A stretch of 64,000 nt of DNA from an uncultured Flavobacteriaceae bacterium (GTDB lineage: Bacteria > Bacteroidota > Bacteroidia > Flavobacteriales > Flavobacteriaceae). The notes under the pieces were generated by a model, which saw only the letters and a program-made list of their open reading frames with translations, was not told the origin of the DNA and made no database searches. Position numbers and translations under genes: made by a program. The stretch spans positions 906,178-970,177 of the forward strand of contig CALSTP010000001.1 in the NCBI GenBank assembly GCA_943789305.1, given 5' to 3'. Shown one piece after another: positions 29,835 to 38,738 of this stretch (position 1 is the first letter of the stretch; every line of letters starts with the position of its first letter).

Positions 29835-30431
29835 TTACAGGGGCGTATTCTTTGCAAACTCCCCAATTTGATCTTTGATGTTCATTAAATAATCAATGTC
29901 ATCAAAACCATTGAGCATATTTTCTTTCTTGTAGGAATTAATTTCAAAATTTTCAAATGCTCCAGTGGAATCAATCGTTATGGTTTGTTTTGGCAAGTCA
30001 ATGATTAATTGAGTGTCGGAGTCACTTTCGATTACATCAAATATTTTTTGGAGGAACTCGGCGGATGTTTGTACCGGAAGTACTCCAATGTTTAGGCAAT
30101 TGTTTCTGAAAATATCTGCAAAGAAGCTGGATACTACACAGCGGAAGCCATAATCATAAACTGCCCAAGCTGCATGCTCTCTTGAAGAACCTGAACCAAA
30201 GTTTTTACCTCCAACTAAAATTTTTCCACTGAAACGATTGTCGTTTAGTGGAAAATCACTTTTTAAACTATTATCCTGATTGTACCTCCAGTCTCTAAAA
30301 AGATTATCTCCAAAACCAACGCGTTCAGTAGCTTTTAAAAATCGTGCAGGTATTATTTGATCGGTGTCTATGTTTTCAATCGGCAAGGGGACCGCTGAAC
30401 TTTTTAAGATATTAAATTTATCGTATGCCAT
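29835..30431 (-). CDS. leuD: 3-isopropylmalate dehydratase, small subunit
   Basis: 198 residues of the aconitase-swivel domain. IDTDQIIPARFLK (about residues 21-33), GGKNFGSGSSREHAAWAVYDYG (substrate-binding GSSREHA loop) and FADIFRNNCLNIGVLPV are characteristic. It pairs with LeuC to isomerise 2- to 3-isopropylmalate and may also handle citramalate. Located 14 bp after leuC. Confidence 0.95.
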   Translation of the reverse strand: MAYDKFNILKSSAVPLPIENIDTDQIIPARFLKATERVGFGDNLFRDWRYNQDNSLKSDFPLNDNRFSGKILVGGKNFGSGSSREHAAWAVYDYGFRCVVSSFFADIFRNNCLNIGVLPVQTSAEFLQKIFDVIESDSDTQLIIDLPKQTITIDSTGAFENFEINSYKKENMLNGFDDIDYLMNIKDQIGEFAKNTPL

Positions 30432-30445
30432 TGTGGTTATTTATG

Positions 30446-31840
30446 TTAAACTAAACTTCTTGGATCGGTTACAACTCCCATTACAGCTGCAGCTGCAGCT
30501 ACTGTAGGACTAGCCAATAGGGTTCTTGATCCAGGCCCTTGACGCCCTTCAAAGTTTCTATTTGAGGTACTTACTGCGTATTTTCCGGCAGGTATTTTAT
30601 CATCATTCATTGCAAGGCAAGCAGAGCAACCGGGCTCCCGCAACTCAAAACCTGCAGCTTGTAAAGTGTCCAGTAAACCTTCTTCTTTGATTGCATTCAA
30701 TACTTTGTGTGATCCTGGAACCAACCAAGCCGTAACGTGATCTGCTTTCTTTTTTCCTTCTACAATTTCAGTAAAAGCTCTAAAGTCTTCGATACGTCCA
30801 TTGGTACAACTTCCAAGAAATACAAAATCAATTTTTTTACCAATCATTGAATCTCCTTCTTTGTAACCCATGTAGTCTAAAGATTTTTTGTAGGTTGCAA
30901 CACCTCCATCAAGGCTCTCAGCAGTTGGAATACCTCCAGAAATTCTCATTCCCATACCCGGATTAGTTCCATAGGTAATCATGGGTTCGATTGCACTTCC
31001 GTCGAAAGTGTATTCTTTGTCAAAAGTTGCATCCTCATCTGTACTAAGGGTTGACCAGTAATTCATTGCCTTATCCCAAGCTGCTCCTTTAGGAGTAAAT
31101 TCTCGATCTTTAATGTATTCAAAAGTTTTTTCATCGGGAGCAATAATTCCTCCACGTGCACCCATTTCAATACTCAAATTACAAACAGTCATTCGCCCTT
31201 CCATACTAAGGGATTGAAAAACTTCTCCAGCATATTCTACAAAATAACCGGTTGCTCCAGAGGTTGAAAGTTGTGAGATTATAAACAATGCCACGTCTTT
31301 CGGAGTTACCCCTTTGCTTAGGGAACCGTTTACATTGATTCGCATAGTTTTGGGCTTGGGTTGCATAATGCATTGGGTTGACAATACCATTTCAACTTCC
31401 GAAGTTCCAATTCCAAATGCTATGGCTCCAAAAGCTCCGTGAGTAGAGGTGTGCGAATCTCCACATACTATTGTGGCTCCGGGTTGTGTAATTCCATATT
31501 CAGGTCCCACGACATGAACAATACCATTTTTTTCATGGCCCAATCCCCAATATGAAATCCCATGTGCTTTTGCATTTTCCTCAAGAGCTTTGAGTTGGTT
31601 TGCAGACAAGGGATCAGCTACAGGTAAATGTTGGTTTATTGTTGGTGTATTGTGATCTGCAGTAGCAAATGTACGCTTAGGACTCATCACTTTTACACCT
31701 CTATTTTTTAACCCTAAAAAAGCTACAGGACTTGTAACCTCATGTACTAAATGGCGATCGATGAACAGGACGTCAGGCCCATCTTCAATTTGCTGCACTA
31801 CGTGCGAATCCCATACTTTGTCGAATAATGTTTTACTCAT
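30446..31840 (-). CDS. leuC: 3-isopropylmalate dehydratase, large subunit
   Basis: 464 residues, aconitase-like. The three 4Fe-4S cysteines are in [14 protein letters not shown] (about residue 347) and [19 protein letters not shown] (about 405-410). [26 protein letters not shown] and [21 protein letters not shown] are typical LeuC segments. It starts 17 bp after leuA and precedes its partner leuD. Confidence 0.96.
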   Translation of the reverse strand: MSKTLFDKVWDSHVVQQIEDGPDVLFIDRHLVHEVTSPVAFLGLKNRGVKVMSPKRTFATADHNTPTINQHLPVADPLSANQLKALEENAKAHGISYWGLGHEKNGIVHVVGPEYGITQPGATIVCGDSHTSTHGAFGAIAFGIGTSEVEMVLSTQCIMQPKPKTMRINVNGSLSKGVTPKDVALFIISQLSTSGATGYFVEYAGEVFQSLSMEGRMTVCNLSIEMGARGGIIAPDEKTFEYIKDREFTPKGAAWDKAMNYWSTLSTDEDATFDKEYTFDGSAIEPMITYGTNPGMGMRISGGIPTAESLDGGVATYKKSLDYMGYKEGDSMIGKKIDFVFLGSCTNGRIEDFRAFTEIVEGKKKADHVTAWLVPGSHKVLNAIKEEGLLDTLQAAGFELREPGCSACLAMNDDKIPAGKYAVSTSNRNFEGRQGPGSRTLLASPTVAAAAAVMGVVTDPRSLV

Positions 31841-31857
31841 ATGTTTTTTATATAATT

Positions 31858-33021
31858 TTAAATCAAGCCGATATTACTTGCTTTAATGATCGTTGGAATA
31901 TCTTTATCGGTGATTTCTTTTTGTGTATCTGCTAATTTTAAAAACTCTTGATACACTTTATCTAACTGAAGTTTTTCTAACTCATAACCTATGTTTTTAG
32001 CACGATAGGCCAATGCTGCTCGACCGCTTCTAGCTGTGAGTATTATTGCAGATTCTGTAACACCTACGTCATGAGGGTTGATGATTTCGTAGGTTTCTCT
32101 GTTTTTTATTACTCCGTCTTGATGAATTCCAGAACTGTGAGCAAAGGCATTGGTGCCTACAATTGCTTTGTTGGGTTGAACAATCATGCCCATTAGATCA
32201 GAAACCATTTGACTGGTTGAGTACAAAAGTTTTGAATCAATTTTTGTGTCCAATTTCAAATAGGGGTGCTGACGTAAAATCATAACTACTTCCTCGAGAG
32301 AGGTATTACCTGCACGTTCTCCAATTCCGTTAATGGTACATTCGATTTGACGTGCTCCATTGTTTATTCCTGCAATTGAATTGGCAGTAGCTAATCCGAG
32401 ATCGTTGTGGCAATGACAAGACAGTACTGCTTTGTCAATGCCAGTAACATTTTCTTTTAAATATTTAATCTTCGCCCCGTATTCTTCTGGTAAACAGTAA
32501 CCTGTTGTGTCTGGGATATTGAGTACCGTTGCTCCTGCTTTGATGACTGCTTCACATACACGAGCTAAAAATTCATTATCCGTTCTTCCCGCATCTTCAG
32601 CATAAAACTCTACATCTTTTACGAATGATTTTGCGTAGGAAACAGCAGCAATAGCTCGTTCGATGATAGCATCTTTGTTGGAATTGAATTTGTACTTTAT
32701 ATGAAATTCAGAAGTACCAATACCCGTATGAATTCGGGGTCTTTTGGCATCTTTAAGAGCATCTGCTGCAACTTTGATGTCGTTCTCAACGGCACGAGTT
32801 AATCCGCAAACCGTAGCATTTTTAACAAGCTTAGAAATCTCAACTACTGAATTGAAGTCTCCGGGGCTGGAAACTGGAAACCCAGCTTCGAGAATGTCTA
32901 CCCCAAGAACATCTAACCTTTCGGCAATAATTAGTTTACTTTTGGTGTCTAATTTACACCCAGGTACTTGTTCTCCATCACGAAGCGTAGTATCAAAAAT
33001 TTGGACGTGCTCTTGGGCCAT
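31858..33021 (-). CDS. leuA: 2-isopropylmalate synthase, short form without LeuA regulatory domain
   Basis: 387 residues: the catalytic TIM barrel plus a short linker, without the ~130-residue allosteric domain of full-length (about 510) Leu[16 protein letters not shown] (residues 8-22), [18 protein letters not shown] (HxH near 201-203), [17 protein letters not shown] and [16 protein letters not shown] define 2-isopropylmalate synthase. It condenses acetyl-CoA with 2-ketoisovalerate. First gene of the leu operon; divergent from the 523-residue unknown protein over 147 bp. Without the domain, classical leucine feedback on this protein is unlikely. Confidence 0.93.
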   Translation of the reverse strand: MAQEHVQIFDTTLRDGEQVPGCKLDTKSKLIIAERLDVLGVDILEAGFPVSSPGDFNSVVEISKLVKNATVCGLTRAVENDIKVAADALKDAKRPRIHTGIGTSEFHIKYKFNSNKDAIIERAIAAVSYAKSFVKDVEFYAEDAGRTDNEFLARVCEAVIKAGATVLNIPDTTGYCLPEEYGAKIKYLKENVTGIDKAVLSCHCHNDLGLATANSIAGINNGARQIECTINGIGERAGNTSLEEVVMILRQHPYLKLDTKIDSKLLYSTSQMVSDLMGMIVQPNKAIVGTNAFAHSSGIHQDGVIKNRETYEIINPHDVGVTESAIILTARSGRAALAYRAKNIGYELEKLQLDKVYQEFLKLADTQKEITDKDIPTIIKASNIGLI

Positions 33022-33125
33022 ATATACTCTATTTAATTATAGCAATACGAATTTAGTATTTATATGCATAAACTTTTAATTTTTTAATTACTTTTATTAC
33101 GAAACCAGAGACTGTATGATTACGA

Positions 33126-33139
33126 ATAAAGCGCTTTAT
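33126..33139. repeat. 14-bp perfect palindrome between leuA and the divergent gene
   Basis: ATAAAGCGCTTTAT is self-complementary. It lies 29 bp before the ATG at 33169 and about 105 bp before leuA. The central GCGC stands out in this AT-rich spacer. It may be a dimeric-regulator operator; that role is inference. Confidence 0.4.
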
Positions 33140-33168
33140 ATTAATAATTTATATTAAAATTTGCTACA

Positions 33169-34740
33169 ATGACAAGCGATCAAAAAGAAAACCTCTTTGT
33201 TTTGATAAAATCTTTGTCAAAATCAGAAAAAAGACAGTTTAAGCTCTATGTAGGAAGAATGGGTTCTAATTTAGATTCAAAATTTCTGAGTTTATTCAAT
33301 CTTTTGGATAAATTGAATGTTTATGATGAGAAAATTATTCTCAAAAAAGGTTTTGTGACTAAACAGCAACTGTCTAACTTAAAAGCACATTTGTATCGTC
33401 AAATTTTGATTAGCTTACGTCTTAACCCTTCTCAACAAAACAAACGAATGCAAATCCGAGAACAATTGGATTTTGCAACAGTACTTTACCAAAAAGGATT
33501 GTACAACCAAAGCCTAAAGATTTTAGATCGAGCAAAAACCATTGCTGTAAAGTTTGAAGAAAAATACGCTGCCTTTGAAATTGTTGAGTTAGAAAAAGTT
33601 ATTGAATCTCAGTACATTACTAGAAGTATGAGTAACCGTACCGAAGTACTCGTTCAAGATGCAACCTATTTCAGTACTCAAAATCATATTTCGAGCCAGT
33701 TATCGAATTTGTCTTTAGAATTATATGAGCGTCTTATCAAAGCAGGATATGCTAAAAGTGATGATGAATTTCGATCGGTAACGAAGTTTTTTTTGGAACG
33801 ACTTCCCAAGTTTTCTTTCGAGGACCTTGGCTTTAGAGAAAAACTATGGTTTTTTAAGGCTCATGTTTGGTATAGTTTACTTACACAGGATTTTTTGTCT
33901 AGTTATCGTTATTCTACAAAATGGGTTGGTTTGTTTGATGAGCAACCCGATATGATAAATTCGCACCCAGTTTTTTATTTACAAGGGAACAACTACTTAA
34001 TGGAATCTATTGCCCTTTTAAAGTATCCTGTGAAGTTTCGGGAGATTTTAAAAAAAATGACAGATACTGTAAATTCTGAAGTTTTTCCAGAAAATGATAA
34101 TTTGAGTGCTTTGGTATTTTTATACGATTACAACAACCGTTTCAATTTATATTTCCTCGAAGGAAACTTCAAAGAAGGTCAGGAAATCATTGAGCCCTTG
34201 CTATCAAAAGTTCAAGAGTTTAAGGGTCAAATTGATGAGCATCATGTAATGATGTTTTATTATAAAATTGCCTGCTTGTATTTTGGTTCTAATGATTTTG
34301 AAAAATCAATTATTTATTTGAATAAAATTGTAAACAACAAGAAATTAAAAATGAGAGAAGATTTGCTTTGCTTTACTCGTTTGTTGAATCTCATTGCTCA
34401 TTATGAGGCTGGTTTTGATTATCATATTGATCACCACATTCGAGACACCTTTAAGTTTTTGCTAAAAATGGGGGATTTACATGAAGTCCAAAAATCTTTG
34501 ATACGTTTTGTTCGAAAACTCGGAAATATTTATCCACACGAATTAAAAGATGCTTTCAAGAAATTACATGCTGAATTAAAGCAATACGAACAAGATCCTT
34601 ACGAAAGAAGAGCCTTTTTGTATTTGGATATTTTATCCTGGCTAGAAAGTAAAATTCAAAACAAAACGGTAGCCGAGATTATTCATGCTAAAGCACATTT
34701 AATTAATCGGAAAGACAAGCATCCCACAGAGCATCTTTAG
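33169..34740 (+). CDS. Conserved helical protein, TPR-like, function unknown
   Basis: 523 residues, predicted almost entirely alpha-helical and soluble, with no signal peptide or membrane segment. The N-terminus (KENLFVLIKSLSKSEKRQFK) is charged. Paired-helix segments such as FATVLYQKGLYNQSLKILDRA (about 106-126) and YKIACLYFGSNDFEKSIIYLNKI (about 364-386) resemble tetratricopeptide repeats. Such folds usually mediate protein-protein contacts. I do not recognise a named family. It is divergent from leuA, and its 3' end overlaps the RluA-type gene by 38 bp on the opposite strand. Confidence 0.8.
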   Translation: MTSDQKENLFVLIKSLSKSEKRQFKLYVGRMGSNLDSKFLSLFNLLDKLNVYDEKIILKKGFVTKQQLSNLKAHLYRQILISLRLNPSQQNKRMQIREQLDFATVLYQKGLYNQSLKILDRAKTIAVKFEEKYAAFEIVELEKVIESQYITRSMSNRTEVLVQDATYFSTQNHISSQLSNLSLELYERLIKAGYAKSDDEFRSVTKFFLERLPKFSFEDLGFREKLWFFKAHVWYSLLTQDFLSSYRYSTKWVGLFDEQPDMINSHPVFYLQGNNYLMESIALLKYPVKFREILKKMTDTVNSEVFPENDNLSALVFLYDYNNRFNLYFLEGNFKEGQEIIEPLLSKVQEFKGQIDEHHVMMFYYKIACLYFGSNDFEKSIIYLNKIVNNKKLKMREDLLCFTRLLNLIAHYEAGFDYHIDHHIRDTFKFLLKMGDLHEVQKSLIRFVRKLGNIYPHELKDAFKKLHAELKQYEQDPYERRAFLYLDILSWLESKIQNKTVAEIIHAKAHLINRKDKHPTEHL

Positions 34741-35380
34741 GTAAAGGAGCGATGCATTTCACAGGTTCTTTGGTTACGGGATGAAGAATTTCAAGGGAGC
34801 GTGCATGAAGATGAATGCTTCCATTTGGATTGCTCCTCGACGCACCGTACTTCAGGTCTCCTTTAATTGGACATCCAATTGCCGAGAGTTGAGATCGGAT
34901 TTGATGATGTCTTCCTGTTTCCAGCTCAATTTCCAGTAAAGAGTAGTTGTTCAATTTTTTCTTTTCCGAATATTTTAAAATTGCCTTTTTGGATTCTGGA
35001 ACTTCCTTTTGGTAAGCATAGGATTTGTTTTGTTTTTGCTTTCGAACCGTCCAATGAATTAGTGTATTCGAACTCGGGCTAGGGGAGGCTTTGATAATTG
35101 CCCAGTATATTTTTTTGGTCACCCGATCTTTGAATTGCAAATTCAATCGCTTTAAGGCTTTGGAGGTTCTTGCAAAAACAATTGCACCACTTGTTGGTCG
35201 ATCAAGTCGATGTATTACTCCCAAAAAAACAGCACCTGGTTTTTTGTGTTTTTGTTTGATATAGGCCTTTGCCAATTCAACCAAAGGAATGTCTCCTGTT
35301 ATGTCCCCTTGAACCAAAACCCCTGGAGGTTTATTGACAATTAATAAGTGATTATCTTCATAAAGAACTTCTAACTTCAT
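34703..35380 (-). CDS. RluA-family pseudouridine synthase
   Basis: 225 residues. The N-terminal VLYEDNHLLIVNKPPGVLVQGD and the catalytic motif GVIHRLDRPTSGAIVFART (Asp in HRLDR near residue 60) define the family. ETGRHHQIRSQLSAIG and the C-terminal LHARSLEILHPVTKEP match. There is no S4 domain, so it is a short RluA/RluC-type enzyme modifying uridine in rRNA or tRNA; the target cannot be deduced. It lies 4 bp after panB and likely shares its promoter. Confidence 0.9.
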   Translation of the reverse strand: MKLEVLYEDNHLLIVNKPPGVLVQGDITGDIPLVELAKAYIKQKHKKPGAVFLGVIHRLDRPTSGAIVFARTSKALKRLNLQFKDRVTKKIYWAIIKASPSPSSNTLIHWTVRKQKQNKSYAYQKEVPESKKAILKYSEKKKLNNYSLLEIELETGRHHQIRSQLSAIGCPIKGDLKYGASRSNPNGSIHLHARSLEILHPVTKEPVKCIAPLPKDALWDACLSD

Positions 35381-35384
35381 GAAT

Positions 35385-36203
35385 TTAGTATTGTTCAGAT
35401 TCGTTTGGAAAATCTTTACTTTTTACATCATTTGTATATTGTTGAATAGCTCCAATAATTTCGGTATGTAAATCTAAATAGCGTCTCAAAAATCGCGGAC
35501 TAAATTCTTTACTCATTCCCAGCATATCATGAAGCACCAAAACTTGGCCATCTACACCATTTCCAGCTCCGATTCCAATCACAGGTATTGAAACAATTGA
35601 AGCAACTTTTTTAGCTAAATCCGCAGGTACTTTTTCTAAAACTAATCCAAAACATCCTGTTTTTTCTAACATTTTTGCGTCCTCGATGAGTTGTTTTGCT
35701 TCGACCTCCTCTTTTGCCCTAACGGTGTAGGTTCCAAATTTATATATGGATTGTGGAGTGAGTCCTAAGTGCCCCATAATTGGAATTCCTGCTTGAATAA
35801 TTCGTTCGATTGAGGACTTTTCCTGAATTCCACCTTCTAATTTTACTGCATGTGCACCAGATTCTTTCATGATTCGAATTGCCGATCGAAGTGCTTCTTT
35901 AGAATCTGCTTGATAGGTGCCAAATGGGAGATCAACTACCACCAATGCACGTTTAACCCCACGAATTACGGCACTTGCATGGTAAATCATTTGATCTAAT
36001 GTAATCGGGAGCGTGGTTTCGTGACCGGCAATTACATTAGATGCTGAGTCTCCAACCAAAATCACATCAACCCCAGCTTGATCAACTAAACCGGCAAGAG
36101 TAAAATCATATGCTGTCAACATTGATATTTTTTCTCCATTGGTTTTCATTTTCAAGAGTGAATTTGTGGTAACTCTATTGTATGTGTTTTTTGCGACAGA
36201 CAT
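35385..36203 (-). CDS. panB: 3-methyl-2-oxobutanoate hydroxymethyltransferase
   Basis: 272 residues from the ATG at 36203. It makes ketopantoate from 2-ketoisovalerate for pantothenate/CoA synthesis. [50 protein letters not shown] (Mg-binding Asp), HAVKLEGG and [12 protein letters not shown] are diagnostic. An in-frame start at 36284 would add 27 lysine-rich residues. I rejected it because the family begins near MSVAKNTYN, because 272 residues is the normal length, and because a perfect TAnnTTTG element would lie inside the extension. It is followed by the RluA-type gene. Confidence 0.94.
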   Translation of the reverse strand: MSVAKNTYNRVTTNSLLKMKTNGEKISMLTAYDFTLAGLVDQAGVDVILVGDSASNVIAGHETTLPITLDQMIYHASAVIRGVKRALVVVDLPFGTYQADSKEALRSAIRIMKESGAHAVKLEGGIQEKSSIERIIQAGIPIMGHLGLTPQSIYKFGTYTVRAKEEVEAKQLIEDAKMLEKTGCFGLVLEKVPADLAKKVASIVSIPVIGIGAGNGVDGQVLVLHDMLGMSKEFSPRFLRRYLDLHTEIIGAIQQYTNDVKSKDFPNESEQY

Positions 36204-36218
36204 GCTATTATTTTTTTT

Positions 36219-36226
36219 CAAATGTA
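36219..36226 (-). promoter_or_regulatory. -7 element TACATTTG of panB
   Basis: On the minus strand the octamer matches TAnnTTTG exactly and lies 15 bp before the panB ATG at 36203, predicting a leader of about 10 nt. It decides the panB start in favour of 36203. Confidence 0.5.
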
Positions 36227-36309
36227 CTCTTTTTCTTTTGAGTTTTGTTTTTTTAAACTTTCTTAGAACTAATATTAATGACAAGCATTTATGCCTCGGA
36301 CATATTACG

Positions 36310-36324
36310 CTGACATGCTGTCAG
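36310..36324. promoter_or_regulatory. Perfect inverted repeat CTGACA-TGC-TGTCAG upstream of dnaK
   Basis: Six-base perfect arms with a three-base spacer, followed by a TTTTTATTT stretch, 58 bp before the dnaK ATG. It is much more GC-rich than its surroundings. The position and dyad symmetry suggest an operator or promoter-associated site for heat-shock control of dnaK. It is not a CIRCE element (TTAGCACTC-N9-GAGTGCTAA). The function is inferred. Confidence 0.55.
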
Positions 36325-36382
36325 TTTTTATTTAATGGCATGCTCCTTGACTATTATGAATTGAAATTAAAAATAATTTATA

Positions 36383-38296
36383 ATGAGTAAGATAATTGGA
36401 ATTGATTTAGGAACTACCAACTCTTGTGTCTCTGTGATGGAAGGGAACGAACCTGTAGTAATCCCGAATGCGGAAGGGAAGAGAACAACTCCCTCTGTAA
36501 TCGCGTTTGTAGAAGCTGGAGAGATTAAGGTAGGAGACCCTGCAAAACGTCAGGCCGTAACCAACCCAACCAAAACCATAGCCTCTGTTAAGCGGTTTAT
36601 GGGAAATAAATTTTCTGAATCTTCAAAAGAAGCTTCGACCGTTGCCTATAAAGTAGTTAAAGGAGATAACAATACTCCTCGTGTGGATATTGATGGACGT
36701 ATGTACACCCCACAAGAGCTTTCGGCTATGATTCTTCAAAAAATGAAGAAAACAGCAGAAGACTACTTGGGTCAAGATGTTTCTGAAGCGGTTATTACAG
36801 TACCTGCATATTTTAATGATGCACAGCGTCAAGCTACAAAAGAAGCAGGAGAAATTGCAGGCCTTAAAGTTCAAAGAATCATCAACGAGCCCACAGCTGC
36901 AGCCTTGGCTTATGGTTTAGATAAGAAAGATGGAGCAGATCGCAAAATTGCGGTTTATGACCTTGGTGGTGGAACTTTTGACATTTCAATCCTTGAATTG
37001 GGAGATGGTGTTTTTGAAGTTTTATCTACCAATGGAGATACGCATTTGGGTGGAGATGATTTTGATCAAGTTTTGATCGACTGGTTAGCTGAAGATTTTA
37101 AAAAAGCTGAAAACATTGACCTTCGTAAAGATCCAATGGCTTTACAGCGTCTTAAAGAAGCTGCTGAAAAAGCTAAAATTGAACTTTCATCTTCTGCACA
37201 AACCGAAATAAACCTGCCATATGTTACTGCTACTGATTCTGGACCGAAGCACTTGGTAACAACTTTATCTCGTTCAAAATTTGAACAATTATCAGATGAA
37301 TTGGTTCGTCGTTCTATGGCTCCTGTTAAGAAAGCTTTGGATGATGCAGGTTTGTCTACTTCTGAAATAGATGAGATTATTTTAGTTGGTGGATCCACAC
37401 GTATTCCAATTATTCAAGAAGAAGTTGAAAAATTCTTTGGTAAAAAACCTTCTAAAGGGGTAAACCCAGATGAAGTTGTAGCCATAGGTGCTGCAATTCA
37501 AGGGGGTGTTTTAACCGGAGATGTTAAAGATGTTTTGTTATTGGATGTTACACCTCTTTCTTTGGGAATCGAAACCATGGGTAGTGTAATGACTAAGTTG
37601 ATTGAATCCAATACGACCATTCCAACCAAAAAGTCTCAGGTGTTTTCTACTGCTGCTGATAATCAACCCTCTGTTGAAATTCATGTAATCCAAGGAGAAC
37701 GATCTATGGCATCGGACAACAAAACAATTGGACGCTTTCATTTGGATGGTATTCCACCAGCACCAAGAGGTACTCCTCAGATTGAGGTTACTTTTGATAT
37801 CGATGCAAATGGGATTATTAAAGTAACTGCATCGGATAAAGCAACTGGAAAAAGTCAGGATATCCGCATCGAGGCTTCTTCTGGACTTACCGAGGAAGAA
37901 ATCCAAAAGATGAAACAAGAGGCAGAGGCAAATGCCGAAGCTGATAAAGCTGCAAAAGAACAGGTTGACAAACTCAACAGTGCTGATCAAATGATTTTCC
38001 AAACAGAAAGCCAATTGAAAGAATTTGGGGACAAATTATCGGATGATAAAAAGAAACCCATTGAAGAAGCATTGGAAGAACTCAAGAAAGCATTCGAGTC
38101 TAAAGACCTAGCTGTTATTGAACCTGCTTTAGAGAAAATCAATGAGGCATGGAAAAATGCGTCTGAAGAGCTTTATAAGGCTCAAGCTGACGGAGCTTCT
38201 CAACAAGCCGGTGCTGATGCTCAGGCAGAGCCTGCTGCTGAAGCTTCCGGATCCGATGACGTTCAAGATGTTGACTTCGAAGAAGTTAAAGAGTAA
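36383..38296 (+). CDS. dnaK: Chaperone protein DnaK (Hsp70)
   Basis: 637 residues. [16 protein letters not shown] (residues 5-20), the nucleotide-binding [16 protein letters not shown] (about 189-204) and [14 protein letters not shown] (about 333-346) are the Hsp70 signatures. The linker [18 protein letters not shown] precedes the substrate domain, and the C-terminal lid is rich in Ala/Gln/Asp ending [12 protein letters not shown]. It folds nascent and damaged proteins with DnaJ and GrpE, whose genes are not in this window. Transcribed alone and ended by a strong terminator. Confidence 0.98.
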   Translation: MSKIIGIDLGTTNSCVSVMEGNEPVVIPNAEGKRTTPSVIAFVEAGEIKVGDPAKRQAVTNPTKTIASVKRFMGNKFSESSKEASTVAYKVVKGDNNTPRVDIDGRMYTPQELSAMILQKMKKTAEDYLGQDVSEAVITVPAYFNDAQRQATKEAGEIAGLKVQRIINEPTAAALAYGLDKKDGADRKIAVYDLGGGTFDISILELGDGVFEVLSTNGDTHLGGDDFDQVLIDWLAEDFKKAENIDLRKDPMALQRLKEAAEKAKIELSSSAQTEINLPYVTATDSGPKHLVTTLSRSKFEQLSDELVRRSMAPVKKALDDAGLSTSEIDEIILVGGSTRIPIIQEEVEKFFGKKPSKGVNPDEVVAIGAAIQGGVLTGDVKDVLLLDVTPLSLGIETMGSVMTKLIESNTTIPTKKSQVFSTAADNQPSVEIHVIQGERSMASDNKTIGRFHLDGIPPAPRGTPQIEVTFDIDANGIIKVTASDKATGKSQDIRIEASSGLTEEEIQKMKQEAEANAEADKAAKEQVDKLNSADQMIFQTESQLKEFGDKLSDDKKKPIEEALEELKKAFESKDLAVIEPALEKINEAWKNASEELYKAQADGASQQAGADAQAEPAAEASGSDDVQDVDFEEVKE

Positions 38297-38317
38297 ACCC
38301 CATTTTTTATTTTCACT

Positions 38318-38344
38318 AAAAAAAGCACCTTAGGGTGCTTTTTT
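38318..38344 (+). terminator. Rho-independent terminator of dnaK
   Basis: A-run, then GCACC, a TTAG loop, GGTGC and a T6 run: a classic hairpin plus T-tract beginning 22 bp after the dnaK stop. The flanking A and T runs extend the stem. Confidence 0.92.
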
Positions 38345-38388
38345 CATTATATTTATTTTGAAACAGTCCCCTAATCTGTTATACTCTC

Positions 38389-38727
38389 ATGAAAAACCTA
38401 CGGCTCATCCCCGGTTTTCACAAACAAGAAGCTGTTGTCAAAGTAGATTTTACTTATGACAATGAGTTGATTTCATTGGTTAAAGTTCAAAAAGGAATAT
38501 GACGGAGCCGAACACTTCGGTGTCGGTATGTTCCAAAAGCTGATTTTAGATTGAATACTTTTTATCAAAACTTAAAAGGAAAAGTATTTATCGATTACAC
38601 CCACTTAAAACAGTCTTCCGCCCCCACAAAAACGACAACATCTGTAAACCAAAAACCGAGTGCAAAACTTCCTGAAACGACTGAATCAAAACAAATTAAA
38701 AGTGCCAAAAACACTTATGGATTTTAA
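38389..38727 (+). pseudogene. Remnant of a Bacteroidota tyrosine recombinase (integrase) N-terminus
   Basis: From ATG 38389 one frame runs 113 codons to TAA at 38725, broken only by TGA at 38500-38502. The translation reads VKVDFTYDNELISLVKVQKGI, stop, then RSRTLRCRYVPKADFRLNTF and YQNLKGKVFIDYTHLK. This resembles the N-terminal arm-binding region of flavobacterial integrases, where a Trp-Ser-x-T pattern precedes WYVPK and a ...LKG..FIDY segment. The in-frame TGA lies near the expected Trp. The core-binding and catalytic domains (R-H-R-Y) are missing; a lysine/threonine-rich tail ends the frame 11 bp before the convergent aminopeptidase. Identification rests on remembered family pattern, not a search. 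Confidence 0.65.
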
Positions 38728-38738
38728 CAGTAGAATAT

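Noticed and set aside
36204-36284. 27-residue N-terminal extension of PanB
   Set aside because: Lysine-rich and not homologous; contains a perfect -7 promoter element; the 272-residue form has the normal length.
38297-38738. Intact mobile element or prophage edge
   Set aside because: Only a partial integrase N-terminus remains; no transposase, inverted terminal repeats, tRNA target or other phage genes are seen.
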